NCBI RefSeq assembly: GCF_963583255.1
Contig: NC_084805.1
Coordinates: forward strand, 23,222,085 to 23,286,084
Reading direction: 5' to 3'
Source: Pyrus communis
Lineage: Eukaryota; Streptophyta; Magnoliopsida; Rosales; Rosaceae
Length of the DNA stretch: 64,000 nt
Positions 1 to 12,310 of the stretch are shown here, piece by piece; the first letter of the stretch is position 1, and each line of letters opens with the position of its first letter. Both the position numbers and the translations under genes were made by a program. Below the pieces are notes generated by a model. The model had not been told where the DNA came from, did no database searches, and was given only the letters and a program-made list of their open reading frames with translations.

Positions 1-872
1 TTTATTGAAAAGCTTTGGAAAAAAAAAAAAAAAAAAAAGTGAAGTATGTTTTATCCCAATTACAATTGGAATGATAAGCTTTATCTTTTTCATGTTTTTT
101 TTTTTTTTTCAGAACCAAAAGAAAAAGAACGAGGCTTAGGTTAAATCAACATGCCGGTTAATGTAAGAGACTTTGTCCCATCAATCAATCTGAGGTGCAT
201 CTTCTAAATCGTCAAAATCCTCACCGACACTCAAACATATAAGCGAACTGGAGCGATTGCAACTTTTGTTAACATATACTTATGAATTCGCCATTTTGAT
301 TGTATATTGATTCTCGATGTCAACTTAATATAATATTGATGCAAACTGAACTGCTTATTTTATCGCATTGATTCGCCTATCTCATGGTTTTTCAATTATT
401 TGGTGATGACTATTAATTTGTGGTTTTGTGGGAATTACTCAAGTCAAATGTGCATTGTCTAATTACTGCATTTGAGAATGCGATTGTAGTGCTGCAGCCT
501 TTCGAGTGAATTTTTCTGTAGATATTATTCATAGCTGTTGTCGATTATAGTTTGAAAATCCGATACAGAGAGCGGACATTTTTCTAGTAATGCCCAAAGC
601 CCAAATCTCTTTTTCCTCCTATTCCCAATTCCCTTTTTCCTTCCGTCCACAACCTACCAACCCTCCAAGGATCCACCACTTGCTCCACCTCTCCTGTCCA
701 CCACCACTGAATTTCTTAATTTCTATTTTTCATTTTTTGATAATGTCCTATTTTTTAAATTTAACTAAGCTTTCTAATCTTAGCCCAAATTAATAATACA
801 GGATGCTATTGAAATAGATGTATAATGGATGAAAAATTTTGAATTTCTAATAGATTATAGTTATTGCTATGC

Positions 873-904
<32 letters not shown>

Positions 905-1527
905 TGTTTGTTCATTAACGGATATGATTTTTTGTTTTAATAATTGATAATGTGTAGAAATTCGAAGTATGGAACGATATTAACATGTGAAAACATTATC
1001 GATTAGTCTGGACAATTTTATTTGTAATAGTTTTAACTCCAATTTTGGATGGTTCTGATCCGATTCCGGATACTTCAAGTTCAATACTAAGACCACCCAA
1101 TGTTAGAAGTTTGGATCCGTCATTGCCACAAGGTGCTTATAAGATGTTCCTGGTTTTGAGCCCAATCGGAATCTGCCAGATCTCCAGCGTTTTGGGAGTG
1201 GCTCAGATTTCATTTGGATATATGTTATACAAGACATGTTCCTTTGTAAACTTATTCAGCGTTTTGTAAATCCACATTTTTGTTTTGTTTGAATAGGTAA
1301 TTAAGTCCTTGAATGCAACTGTTAGAACATTATTATTTTTATCTGCATCAAATTTGAATTTCGAACTTCCGACAAACAATTGAAATTAAATCTTAATCAA
1401 AGCAAACAACTGAGGTACTTAAAACAGAACACATCGTGTTATAGTAGCTTATTACACATTACAAAGACCAACAGAAAGCATCACGCAAAGTAAGAATACT
1501 ATTATGAGTTCAGTACATTTTTTCGAA

Positions 1528-4212
1528 TCAAATTTTTCTTTGCAACCGACCCACTTTCAATGCAATTGCTAATGCTACTTTATCTTTCATATCATCAAAG
1601 AAACAAAAATAGGCATACCTCCATGATTTCTTTACGATTAATGTGCCACAAACTCCCCAAAAGCCCGTGATGAAGCCGAGTGTGATACTGACATAGAGCC
1701 AAAGCTTTCCATTATCGTCTCCATCTTTATTATCTCCTGCATCACTAGAGGGAAAAGGCGGTGTTTCATCTCTAGGGCACTTAGTTAAAGGAACCCCACA
1801 AAGTAATGGATTGCCTTCATAAATGGTTGGGTCCTCGAGCGTCTGGAGTTGGTTGCCCGAAGGAATTCTTCCAACCAAGTTGTTGAAAGACAAGTTCACA
1901 TGAGCCAAGAGCGACAAAGAGGAGTAACTTTGAGGAATTTGTCCCGAAAGGCGATTGTGTGAGAGAGCAAGAGTTTCCAACCAACGCAAATTTCCAATTG
2001 TTGAGGGAATGTTCCCCCTTAACTGATTTCTTGACAAGTTCAAGGTCCCCAGTGCAATGAGGCTGGTCATTTCTTCAGGAATTTCACCCTCTAAATTATT
2101 TGATGAAAGATCAATACTGTACACCCATCTCAAAGCAGGCGCGTAATAAACTAGTTCGCTTCCTTTCGCCATGACTGTTGTTTGCATATCATAATATGAA
2201 GCCGCTGTATTATTATCGTTTGGAATGAAATTCAAAGCAGTCAAATTCTTCAAACACTTGGGAATAGTCCCTGAAAGATTGTTATGGCCGAGGTCTAGGA
2301 TGTGAAGGAAGGGAAGATTGCAAAGATGGCGCGGGATGTGCCCACTTAAAAAGTTGGAATGCAAACGCAGCGTAGACAACTCGGAGTAGTTTGATCCGAT
2401 CCATAAAGGAACACTTCCGGTTAATTTGTTGCCTCCAAGATCAATACAGCCCAAAGAAGTTGCATTTTTCAACTCGAAAGGAATTTCGCCGCCGAAATTG
2501 TTATTGTTCATCTTCAATATAAGTAGAGAACTGGGGACACCCATTGAATTCGGAATATTACCAGAGAGATTATTGTCTGCCACATCAACAACCCTTATAT
2601 TTGGCCACACACTCCATGCGTCCGGGAATTCTCCGTATAACTGATTGCTCCTTAGGGACAGGATTTCCAAGTTCTGCAAGTCGCATAGAGAGGACGGAAT
2701 TGTACCATTCAAGTGATTCTCCGCAAGATTCAAAACTCTTAATCTGGGCATCAGTTGTCCGAAATTTGAAGGAATAGGCCCGGAAAAACTATTACTTTCG
2801 AGAAAAAGGTAAGTGGCATTAGAAGATAAATGTGGGAGTGGACCTTCAAATTGATTATGACTCAAAACCATATAATATAAATTTGGAAATTTGAGTTGGG
2901 ATTGAAGCTTTGTGCAGATTTGGTTGCGAGATAAATCCAAATATTCAACTTTGGAAGATAAGTTCAAGAACCATTCCTCTGGTATAGAATTTGAGATTCC
3001 GGTACTACTAAGGGTGACATCAAGTAGCTCAGTCTGAGATTGAAGCCATACAGGAAAGGCAGGACCTACACTACAATTTATAATGTAAATTGTGTGGAGC
3101 TGGAAGGGGGGACTCCACTCATAACTCACATTGAAAATGAGCGGCATAGCTGCATCCGTGGACATATAAATAGATCGCAGTCTTGTGAGATTTATCAAAT
3201 GAGTTTCTGTTAAAATGCCTTCCCATGAATTCTCAGACAAATCCAGGTCAACTAGCTCAGAGAGTTGGCCCAAACTTTCGGGAATAGATCCGTTCAAGTT
3301 GTTGTAAGGAAGGCGTAGACTTTTCAAGGATGACCAGTTTCCAACAGAAGTTGGAAACGAGCCCCAAAACAAGTTGCTTCCAAGGTCAAGGTGCTGCAAG
3401 CTTGTTGGAACTCTTAAGGAGTCAGACAATTCTGTTGCAAACTTATTGATAGACAAATCTAGGGACTCTAATCTGTTATTTGTGCAATTTGAGAAACCAC
3501 TCAAAAGCTCTTGAATCCCCCCATCAAATTCGTTGTCACCGAGGTTTAAGGTCTTTAGTTTGCAAAAGTTTCCAAGGAGTTTGGGAATTCTACCTTTGAG
3601 GTGATTATGAGATAAATCAAGGTGTTTCAGAGATTCGAGGCTTGCAAGTTGGGGAGGAAAATGACCGGTGAAAGAATTTCCACTTAGGTCAAGTGTTTGG
3701 AGGTTAGTAAGGTTGAAAATGCTTTTGGGAAATTCAGATTCTCCCACAGATGATGCAAATGAGATGTTGAGATATCTCAAAGTTCGAAGTTGGCAAACAA
3801 TTTGAATCCCTTGGACATTATTGTAACTTAGGTCTACGTAGCTCAAATGTTTCAAGGTAAGCAAGGATGAAGTTACCGTACCTGCCAACCAAGACCTTTC
3901 ATAAGCCGACTCGTCCCACTCTTCATCAACTCCCAACCGATCTGGATAAGTATTACGGAGGTCAATTTTTGTAGCGTGACCAGTGCGGTTGTCGCACGAA
4001 ATCCCTTCCCATTGACAGCAATCCTGACCAACCCAAGAAGAAAGCCTACCGGACGGATCGGCGAGGTGTTGTTTAAAGCTGAGAAGTGCTCCTCTCTCTT
4101 CCTCGATGCATGATTTCGCAGTGACTGAAACATATGAAGAGGCCAAAACCAGAGAGAGCAAAATATTGAGGTGAAAAGTAGGGTTGAATAAGCAAGCATG
4201 GAACCTATCCAT
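1528..4212 (-). CDS. LRR receptor-like protein, copy 1 (EIX2/Ve-like), intact
   Basis: Intronless ORF of 894 residues from the ATG at 4210-4212. The frame runs three codons further upstream to a TTG, which I rejected as the start. In order: signal peptide about 1-32 (hydrophobic [10 protein letters not shown], cleavage near VTA/KS); LRR N-cap about 35-80 with the Cys pair [10 protein letters not shown]; some 28 extracellular plant-type LRRs (LxxLxLxxNxLxGxIP) with many N-glycosylation sequons; a non-LRR island about 660-700 ending in KGSELVYY; last LRRs; C-cap NPLLCGVPL near 804; acidic juxtamembrane stretch; transmembrane helix about 836-860 with [11 protein letters not shown] (GxxxG); a 34-residue basic tail without kinase. 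Known for the family: such plasma-membrane RLPs perceive microbial or damage ligands and signal with SOBIR1/BAK1-type kinases. The ligand here is unknown. Differs from copy 3 at about five residues, including D to A in LETLALSHN. Alternative: a related RLP subfamily. Confidence 0.93.
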   Translation of the reverse strand: MDRFHACLFNPTFHLNILLSLVLASSYVSVTAKSCIEEERGALLSFKQHLADPSGRLSSWVGQDCCQWEGISCDNRTGHATKIDLRNTYPDRLGVDEEWDESAYERSWLAGTVTSSLLTLKHLSYVDLSYNNVQGIQIVCQLRTLRYLNISFASSVGESEFPKSIFNLTNLQTLDLSGNSFTGHFPPQLASLESLKHLDLSHNHLKGRIPKLLGNFCKLKTLNLGDNEFDGGIQELLSGFSNCTNNRLESLDLSINKFATELSDSLRVPTSLQHLDLGSNLFWGSFPTSVGNWSSLKSLRLPYNNLNGSIPESLGQLSELVDLDLSENSWEGILTETHLINLTRLRSIYMSTDAAMPLIFNVSYEWSPPFQLHTIYIINCSVGPAFPVWLQSQTELLDVTLSSTGISNSIPEEWFLNLSSKVEYLDLSRNQICTKLQSQLKFPNLYYMVLSHNQFEGPLPHLSSNATYLFLESNSFSGPIPSNFGQLMPRLRVLNLAENHLNGTIPSSLCDLQNLEILSLRSNQLYGEFPDAWSVWPNIRVVDVADNNLSGNIPNSMGVPSSLLILKMNNNNFGGEIPFELKNATSLGCIDLGGNKLTGSVPLWIGSNYSELSTLRLHSNFLSGHIPRHLCNLPFLHILDLGHNNLSGTIPKCLKNLTALNFIPNDNNTAASYYDMQTTVMAKGSELVYYAPALRWVYSIDLSSNNLEGEIPEEMTSLIALGTLNLSRNQLRGNIPSTIGNLRWLETLALSHNRLSGQIPQSYSSLSLLAHVNLSFNNLVGRIPSGNQLQTLEDPTIYEGNPLLCGVPLTKCPRDETPPFPSSDAGDNKDGDDNGKLWLYVSITLGFITGFWGVCGTLIVKKSWRYAYFCFFDDMKDKVALAIALKVGRLQRKI

Positions 4213-4273
4213 TTTTACCAAGTTTTCTTTTTCGTTGCAGATGGCTGGGTACTGAGGTGAGGATACAAGTCAA

Positions 4274-4279
4274 TATATA
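4274..4279 (-). promoter_or_regulatory. TATA box of RLP copy 1
   Basis: A TATATA motif lies 62 bp upstream of the ATG. The same motif in the same context (AATATATAAGAAGCTG on the plus strand) recurs 62-63 bp upstream of all five RLP starts: 19582, 23965, 37985 and 47277. The constant spacing supports the ATG chosen and implies a 5' UTR of about 30 nt. Confidence 0.65.
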
Positions 4280-4639
4280 AGAAGCTGAAGCTTGCTAGGA
4301 AATCGATGGGGTCGAAAATTCCAAGTCCTCCGCCCATTCTACAAGTTAGCAAAGTCCTCTCAGGTTCCATGCTTGGGTCTATATCACACCGTTTTTCACG
4401 AATAAACTGTTGAGATTTCGTCAAATGAAATTTAGTTAGATCTCAACATTTGCTTCTCGTGTTTTGGTGTGCAAAAGGAGCATCACTCGTTTGAAAATGT
4501 TTTTAAAATAATTGAAAACGTTTTTAAAGAAAATAATTATGAGTTCCAAAAGCACTTACAATGCTTTTTCCAAAAAGCGCCCTTCTAGTAGGAAGCACTT
4601 GAAATGCTTTTTTCAATTATTCAAAATATATTTTTACTA

Positions 4640-4985
4640 AGTTTAATTTTGGCCTGTTCGTTTCTAGGGTTTCTCTTTCTCTGTTCGTTTTCTTATTTGT
4701 TGAGTTTAATTTTGGCATTTTGGTTCTCCGTTTCTTAATTTTTTACCCTTCATGTTTATGCTGCTTTTGGATTCAATTCGAATCAAATAATGTAGTTTAT
4801 CTTGATATGAATTCTCTCTACAACAATAATTAGGGCTTTTTGTTTAAATTATCGCCGATTTGTTCTTTGATTTGGCATTGAATCTTTGTTAATTTGGACT
4901 GCAGGTGGTTCTGATATGGAGGAGAAGCTGCAAGAGCTTATGATCTTGCCGACTTAAGTAGGGTCCTTCAACTCATATAAACTTT
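4640..4985 (+). other. Repeated 5' gene fragment (leader, intron, short exon), copy a
   Basis: Sequence shared with 26792-26985 and 41598-41880: a leader-like stretch (GTTTCTAGGGTTT), an intron-like T-rich region ending TTGGACTGCAG, then an exon-like segment with ATGGAGGAGAAGCTGC reading MEEKLQELMILPT and stop. It resembles the 5' end of an unidentified plant gene copied three times. I could not name the source gene. Confidence 0.45.
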
Positions 4986-5394
4986 CCGGTACGGTTCAAA
5001 CTCTTAAGAGTTTTATGATTTTGCAAAATCATGTCTGCAGATGTTATCTCTTTAGTTGCAGTTGCATCATTACATTATTACACTATACCACTGAATCTAC
5101 TTAGAAGATATGTAGACCACTCTCTGTAATCCAAGATAGATGAACTCCGTCAAAACTTAAAAGATTGGACCCTAACATGATCTATCTGACATCCTCAGCG
5201 GTACCAATTTAATCGATAAATTGATGACGCCACCAATACATTTACACCTTCAACTGATGCAATATTAAACGTTCACTTGTGTGAGAGATGAGGAGAGTTA
5301 AGTACACCGACTTCCAGAGGCTGTTGATATATGGAAAATCCAAAGAACTAACCCTAATAGAAGGAGAAACTTCACTTCGAAAATAAGGATCTAA

Positions 5395-5770
5395 TATGGT
5401 AAGGAAGATATAATATTTTTGACAAATTAAAACAAGCGATCACATAATTAGTAGTTCACGCGAAAGTTAATGAGGAGTTCACGCATAACACGACTTTAGG
5501 AACAGCTAGGACCAATTTTAATGCAAGAGAACACTACATACTTAATGAATCAGTGACCTAAATTTTTCTCGAGCACTCAATCTATGCATAAGATACTAAA
5601 AATAAGAGCACAGTTCAAACCAAATTCAGGGCAACAATGTGCATTCTATTCCACAAATTAATTCCTAAAAATGAAAATCTGTCATAAAATCAGAACGGTG
5701 TTTGATCTCATCTTCCTAAATCTAACAGACACCATCAATCTCAACGAAATAAAAATCACATGATTGACAT
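5395..5770. repeat. ~375-bp direct repeat, left copy, flanking a 4.4 kb insertion
   Basis: Nearly identical to 10190-10565 (both contain TAATATTTTTGACAAATTAAA, CGGTGTTTGATCTCAT and more). Units 3 and 4 carry the sequence once (about 27400-27780), so unit 1 gained the intervening 4.4 kb. Confidence 0.85.
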
Positions 5771-5779
5771 TCTCTCGCT

Positions 5780-7600
5780 TGGAAACACTTTTAAAATGAT
5801 TGAAAAACACATTTACAAAAAATAATTTTAAGTTCCAAAAGCACTTCTAATTCTCTTTCCCGCACCATTTTTCACGAATGAATTGTTGAGATTTGACCAA
5901 ATGAAATTTAGTTAAATCTCAACCTTTGCTTTTCGTGTTTTAGTGTGCAGTAAAAGCATCACTCGTTTGGAAACATTTTTAAAATGATTGAAAAACACTT
6001 TTAGAGAAAATGATTTTAAGTTCCAAAAGCACTTAAAGTGCTTCCTGAAAGAAGCCCCAGTTATGTATTTCTGGTAGAAAGCATTGCAAGTGTTTTTTCA
6101 AAATTCACTTTGCATTTTTATTAAGAATTAGTTTTAAAAATATTTTCATCAAAAATCCGCACATTGTTTTTAGTATGCTCTAATTCTCTTCCGCACAATT
6201 TTTACTCATGGCGTGTAAGACATACTTTTGGTAAGAAGCTAAAGCTTTAGGAAATCAATGGGATCGAAAATTCCAAGTCCTCAGCCCATTCTACAAGTCA
6301 GCAAATTCCACTCCGTTTGACTAGACTTGGGGCTAATTCTCTTTCCCGTACCGTTTTTCACGAGTGAACTGTTGAGAAATACCTTTACTTTTTGTGTTTT
6401 GATGTGCAAGAGCAGCATCACTCGTTTATAAGTGCTTTTAAAATGAATGAAAGCACTTTAAAAAAAAAATGATTTTGAGTTCAAAAGCACTTAAAGTGCT
6501 TTCTGCTAGAAGCACCAATTGGTAGGAAGCACTTGAAGTACTTTTTCAAGATTTTCATTTTTATCAAAGATTGGTTCCAAAAACATTTAAATAAAAAGTC
6601 TGCACATTGTTTTTAATTAGTATGCTCTAATTCTCTTCAACACAATGTTTTACTCATGGCGTGCAATACATACATCGAAGCATAGTAAAATTTTGTGTTT
6701 AATCCTCCACCCGTTCTACAAGTTAGCAAAGTCCTCTCAGGTTGACTAGACTTGGATCTATTTCTCTTTCATGCACCGTTTTTCATGAATACATTGTCAA
6801 GATTTGACCAAACGAAATTTAGTTAAATCTCAACTTTTGCTTTTCGTGTTTTGGTGTGCAGTAGAAGCCTCGCTCGCTTGAAAACGCTTTTAAAATGATT
6901 GAAAAACACTTTTAGAGAAAATGATTTTGAGTTCCAAAAGCACTTAAAGTGCTTCCTGAAGGAAGTACCAGTTATGTACTTCTGTTAGAAAGCACTTGAA
7001 ATGCTTTTTCAAAATTCACTTTTGTATTTTTATTCAGGATTAATTTTAAAAACATTTTCATCAAAAGTCCGCACATTGTTTTTAGTATGCTCTAATTCTC
7101 TTCCGTGCAATGTTTTACTCATGGCGTGTAAGACATGTTTCTGGTAAGAAGCTGAAGCTTTACGAAATTGATGGGATCGCAAATTCCAAGTCCTCGGCCC
7201 ATTCTACAAGTTAGCAAATTTCACTAAGTTTGATTAGACTTGGGGCTAATTCTCTTTCCCGCACCGTTTTTCACGAGTGAACTGTTGAGAAATACCTATG
7301 TTTTTGTGTTTTGGTGTGCACGAGCAATCGTTTGGAAGTGCTTTTAAAATAACTCAAAACACTTTTAGTAAAAATAATTTTGAGTTCAATAGCACTTAAA
7401 ATGATTTCTACAAGAAGCACCAATTAGTTGGAAGTACTTGAAGTACATTTTCAACATTTGTATTTTTATTAAAGATTGATTCCAAAAATATTTACATCAA
7501 AAGTCCGCACATTGTTTTTAGTATGCTCTAATTCTCTTCAGCACAATGTTTTACTAATGGCGTGCAAAACATACATCAAAGCATAGCAAAATTTTGTGTT
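5780..7600. repeat. Tandem array of orphan RLP upstream sequences
   Basis: The motif TTCTCTTTC followed by a TTTTTCAC-type sequence recurs at 5851, 6337, 6762 and 7250, spacing 486, 425 and 488 bp. Units contain stretches found just upstream of the RLP genes (GGTAAGAAGCTGAAGCTTTA, AAATTCCAAGTCCTC, CATTCTACAAG, the TTTTGGTGTGCA context and AAAAGCACTTAAAGTGCTTC palindromes), as at 4280-4640. No RLP coding sequence is attached. Confidence 0.85.
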
Positions 7601-8330
7601 TTATGAGGAATCAGTAACAAAGAGAGAAGTGAAAAAGACCAAAAGATATTTGTAGCCAACATTAATTAATCGAGGTCAGAAAGCAATAAATTTAAATAAA
7701 AAATACCATTGAGAAAGAAAAAGAAAATTCTAGTTAATATTACTTTTATCTAATCGCCGGAGTTGGGTGGCGTCCAGAGTCAGACGACTCAGACCGAGTC
7801 ATGAGGCTGAAACCTGCCCTTTAACTATCCCCGTGCATATGGTTGCTTCTCACTTTCTCAATCAGTGACCTCTGCTGACCAAAATGCCCCCACCATAAAG
7901 TCCAAAATCTCACAACAACCCCTGATTGCCCAAAGAACATCTCAGCCGTTGATCATCAAAATGACAAAACCATCACCATCGACATCAACGGTAGGAACAT
8001 TGTGTCCTACAAAGCAAGGGCAGGTGGACTACGAAAAGGTTGGTGAGTGGGCCCTTACACCCTGACCCGGTAACAGTATTTGATTTTTGATTTTCTGAAA
8101 CTTGGGGGCTCAAGTCTCACTTTTTTTTTCTTCTCTTTTTCTGTAATTTGTTTGAATAATTATGCAATTTTTGGGAATAAAGTAGTAAGATGGCTACTCG
8201 GAATCACAGTCGAGGCTGTCCATTCCCTTGAGTCCCCTTCGCTTTCGCTGCATATGCACGCACAGAGGTCGACCAAAATATTATGTGGCATTTACTATTT
8301 TATAATTTTATTTAATACATTTACCATTTA
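7600..8330. repeat. Conserved RLP distal upstream segment
   Basis: Also present at 24420-25180, 47640-48420 and in shortened form at 38115-38530. It includes GGGTGGCGTCCA, CAGCCGTTGATC and GAGTGGGCCCTTAC. Small ORFs here are not conserved in frame between copies, so I call it non-coding. Confidence 0.7.
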
Positions 8331-8353
8331 AAGATTTGAATTCAAAAGAGGAA

Positions 8354-8656
8354 GGCTTTTGATCCAAAATGGTCTATGAATTGACATAACTCTTTTACTT
8401 TTATTTTTGATATTTAAAATCGATAAAAATGGTTCTTCACCGTTCCATGAGATATCATTGTTAAATTGAGTGTATTTTTGTCGAATCAACCTCTCCTCTT
8501 GAACTGGTGGTTTATTCAATTTAACAAAGATTTTTCACTAAAAGACCAACATAATTGACGGTGAAAAATTTCAAGAACCACTTCTATCAGTTTTAAATCT
8601 CAAAAATCAAAATGAAAACTTACGACAATATCATAAACCATTTTAGCTAAAAAGAC
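8354..8656. mobile_element. Short Mutator-like (long-TIR) element
   Basis: The left arm (GGCTTTTGATCCAAAATGGT...) and the right arm, read in reverse complement (TTTTTAGCTAAAATGGTTTA...), form long imperfect inverted repeats meeting near 8500. Same family as the elements at 14950, 25506, 33568 and 48751. No transposase. No clear target duplication. Confidence 0.65.
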
Positions 8657-8688
8657 AGGAAAATCATGTCATTGACACTAAAAAATAG

Positions 8689-9270
8689 AAGATCGAATTC
8701 ATTCATTGTATTCATATAGGTTCAATGAGTGTAGTTATAAAAAATCATCAAAATCGGAGTTAAAATAACCGTTAAATCATGATTTTTCGTTTATAACCGT
8801 TGAAAAACTTTGTCCCGTTACTTGATCTCTGAATGTTTTTTTTTTGTGATTTTTTGCTGATGTGATCTCCAAGCATATACAAACAATTTTGACGGTTTGG
8901 ATCGTTGAAATTAGTTTTGGAGAATTCGTAAAACGATAGATTGACTAACACTTAGAGTTTATTTATACTTTTATTAAGTATAACATAAGATTTTGTGGTA
9001 TCCACTTGTGTAAATATTTTAAATGGAAGATCAAATTCATTCATTGTATTCATATAGGGTGAAGGAGTGTAGTTATAAAAAATCATCAAAATCGGAGTTA
9101 AAATAACCGTTAAATCGTGATTTTTCGTTTATAACAGTTGAAAAGCTTTGTCCCGTTACTTGATATCTGAATGTTTATTTTTTATGATTTTTTGTTGATG
9201 TGATCTCAAAGCATATACAAACAAGTTTGACGGTTTGGATCGTTGAAATTAGTTTTGGAGAATTCGTATG
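8689..9270. repeat. ~245-bp direct repeat pair
   Basis: Copies at about 8689-8932 and 9027-9270 separated by ~95 bp; both contain AAAAAATCATCAAAATCGG and GACGGTTTGGATCGTTGAAA. The bounded spacer suggests a tandem duplication or two remnants of one transposable element. Only present in unit 1. From 9280 to 10020 there are only GT/TA microsatellites and T-rich sequence. Confidence 0.8.
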
Positions 9271-9284
9271 CCATCAATCAAGTT

Positions 9285-9930
9285 CCGTGTGTGTGTGTGT
9301 GTATATATATTTATTAAGTAGATTTAAATCTATTTATTTTGTACGTATAAATTATAATTGACTGACTGGTACACGGAATAGTACATACATCACGTGTCAC
9401 GTGTGTCATTATAAAAATAGTGAGATATGTCATGACAGTCATGTGTGTGATAAAAAGTTAATAACTTAAAAAAATAAAAATAAAAAAAAAATATTTCTCA
9501 CCACTTCTATTAATTTTCATTTTTCCCTCTCATTTTTGTTTCCTTTTCAACTTTTTCTTATCATTTTCACTTTTCCCTCCAACATCTTTCCCTAATTCCC
9601 TCACTTTTTTGTTTCATTTTCAACTTTTCTTAACATTTTCATTTTCCCTCCATTTTTTTTTTCAAAAAGGGCGGCAAGTTGGCAACGGCAAGAAATTGAT
9701 TATTGAAATTTGAATGGAAACAAATCACATCAAATTTCAATGGATGCAAAATCATGCAATGCATCATGCATATTAAATTATTAATTAATAATTATTATAG
9801 TTTTTATAAAATTTAATATATATATATATATATAATTATTATAGATAGACTTAATATTTTGGGGTATAATTATTATAAATTTTATAGTTAATTTAATATA
9901 TATATATATATATATATATTTATTATAATT
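9285..9930. repeat. GT, TA and pyrimidine low-complexity tracts
   Basis: (GT)n/(TA)n near 9287-9310, CT/T-rich 9495-9660, and (TA)n near 9813-9830 and 9897-9920. No gene seen. Confidence 0.8.
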
Positions 9931-10019
9931 TTTAGGGGTATAAAATTGTAAAATTAATGTATATAATTATTACAGTATTTTTTTAGGGTTATAAAATTAT
10001 AAAAATAATATTCTGCTTA

Positions 10020-10190
10020 TCGTGTATCGTGTTACCCACGTGTATACCCGAACCAACCCGTTATCTTAACAGGTGCTTATCGGGTTACCCAATAACGACC
10101 CGATTCGTTATCGTGTCGACCCAAACACCTGTTAATTTCGTGTCGTGTCATGTCGGGTTATCGGGTCGTGTCAGAAATTGCCAGGCATTG
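10020..10190. mobile_element. Repeat rich in GGGTTATCGGGT motifs (transposon remnant)
   Basis: Repeated GGGTTAcc, ACCCGATTCG, CGTGTCGACCC and GGGTTATCGGGTCGTGTC motifs in both orientations, a composition typical of a very common plant repeat class. Classification uncertain. It ends at the right 375-bp direct repeat. Confidence 0.5.
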
Positions 10191-10565
10191 GTAAGGAAGG
10201 TATAATATTTTTGACAAATTAAAACAAAGCGATCACATAATCAGTAGTTCACGCGAAAGTTAATGAGGAGTTCACGCATAACATGACTTTAGGAACAGCT
10301 AGGACCAATTTTAATGCAAGAGAACACTACATACTTAATGAATCAGTGACCTAAATTTTTCTCGAGCACTCAATCTATGCATAAGATACTACAAATAAGA
10401 GCACAGTTCAAACCAAATGCAGGGCAACAATGTGCATTCTATTCCACAAATTAATTCCTAAAAATGAAAATCTGTCATAAAATCAGAACGGTGTTTGATC
10501 TCATTTCCTAAATCTAACAGATACCATCAATCTCAACGAAATAATAAATCACATGTTTGACATCC
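10190..10565. repeat. ~375-bp direct repeat, right copy
   Basis: Partner of 5395-5770. After it, sequence resumes the shared unit structure leading to the poly-A start of unit 2 at 10857. Confidence 0.85.
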
Positions 10566-11939
10566 TCTCTTTCGAAATAGCTAATTCAGTTGAGTTCTTA
10601 TACTAAAAAATGTAGGGAAAAGAAGCTTACAAAAAGCATATACATAACACATATTATAAGAAATTGATACTAAGTATCATCTGCTGTAGTCAATCCGGTA
10701 AAAACTTGACAAAATTCCGTATCTACATGCATTTAATCAGAGACAAGCCGTGGTGGTCTCCATCTTAATTACCTTTTTATTACTGTTTGACCGGTGGGAA
10801 TATTAGAGAAGGTTTGCTGGCATGAAAAACCTCTAACCATACAAACAGACTCTTCTTTATTGAAAAGCTTTGGAAAAAAAAAAAAAAAAAAAAGTGAAGA
10901 ATATTTTATCCCAATTACAATTGGAATGATCAGCTTCATCTTTTTCATGTTTTTTTTTTAGAACCAAAAGAAAAACAATAAGGTTTAGGTTAAATAAACA
11001 TGCCGGTTAATGTAAGAGACCTTGTACCATCGATCAATCTGAGGTGCATCTTCTAAATCATCAAAATCCTCACCGACACTCAAACATATAAGCGAACTGG
11101 AGCCATTGCAACTTCGGTTAACATATACTTCTGAATTCGTCATTTTGATTGTATATTGATTTTTTATGTCAACTTAATAGAATATTGATGCAAACTGAAC
11201 TGCTTATTTTATCACGATCGACCTATCTCTTGGTTTTTCAATTATTTGGAGATGACTCTATTAATTTGTGGTTTTGTAGGAATTACTCAAGTAAAATGTG
11301 CTTTGTCTAATTATTGCATTTGAGAATGCGATTGTATTGCTGCAACCTTTTGAGTGAATTTTGCTGTAGATATTATTTATAACTGTTGTTGGTTATAGTT
11401 TGAAAACCCGATACAGAGAGCGGACATTTTTCTAGTAATGCCAAAAGCCCACATCTCTTTTTCCTTCCATCCACAACCTACCAACCCTCCAAGGATCCAC
11501 CACCTGCTCCACCTCTCTCCTGTCCACCACCACCGAATTTCTTAATTTCTATTTTTCATTTTTGATAATGTCCTAATTTTTAAATTTAACTAAGCTTTCT
11601 AATCTTAGCCCAAATTAATAATACAGGATGCTATTGAAATAGATGTATAATGGATGAAATTTTTTGAATTTCTAATAGATTATGGTTATTGCTATATGCT
11701 TATTAGATTGTAATTTATGATTTTTTTACTATTTGATTTGATCATGTGTTAGTTAATACTAGTAAAAATGCTCACGCGTTGCTGCGAGACTTGAATGCAC
11801 ACCTTAACCACATGAATAAGACACATTTAACCTAAAAAAAATGCAACATAATCATAAACGAACAAAAAGGATAGATGAGTGAACGGCGTTTGTAAGATAA
11901 GCAGTTTGACTTTTATATACATTGAACAGAGCTGATTAC

Positions 11940-12310
11940 AAAAGATATGATTGCAAAAAATGCTGAGAAACAGAAGCAACATGCATTTTACACATATATT
12001 GCTTTTCAAGTGAAGATGGCAAAATATTTTAGCAGTTAAACAAAAAAGGCATAAAAGTGTTCTTGTTTCAACAACTAATCTTTCAAGCATTAATGTTCAA
12101 AGCAAAAAAGATGCAGGATGCTTGTTTTCATAAGACACTGAAGAAACAGAAGCAAGATGCAGCCCACACATCTTTTGCCCTTGTAGTTAAGGTGGCAAAA
12201 TACATGTCCTGCAGGCCAAGCACCTATTTTAGCAGTTAACAAAAAGCATAAAAACTGTTCTATTGTCGTTTCAGCAAGGAAGTTTTCAAGCACATATGTT
12301 CAAAGGAAAA
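11940..12310. repeat. Degenerate ~190-bp tandem units
   Basis: Two diverged units share GTGGCAAAATA / ATGGCAAAATA, AGCAGTTAA(A)CAAAAA, GCATAAAA, TTTCAAGCA and ATGTTCAAAG(C/G)(A)AAAA in the same order. Also in unit 4 at about 29160-29540. Short ORFs across them are not supported as genes. Confidence 0.65.

Larger units (their letters stand above)
1..4430. repeat. Duplicated unit 1 (short type)
   Basis: Starts at TTTATTGAAAAGC plus a 20-A tract and carries RLP copy 1. It matches 19693-23912 at constant offset apart from one T-run length difference (15 versus 14 T near 95-109); the A20 tract and the (TA)n run near 873 have equal lengths in both. Bases 1-1527 hold no gene I can support, only the poly-A start, the microsatellite and the 3' flank of the RLP. 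Confidence 0.9.

Noticed and set aside
590..793. 67-codon ORF repeated in units 1, 3 and 5 (MPKAQISFSSYSQ...)
   Set aside because: Low-complexity Pro/Ser/Phe composition, disrupted by a deletion in unit 2 and changes in unit 4, no start context or homologue recognised.
3873..4199. 108-codon minus-strand ORF overlapping the RLP N-terminus in another frame (also in copies 2-5)
   Set aside because: Out-of-frame shadow of the signal peptide and N-cap; conserved only because the RLP is.
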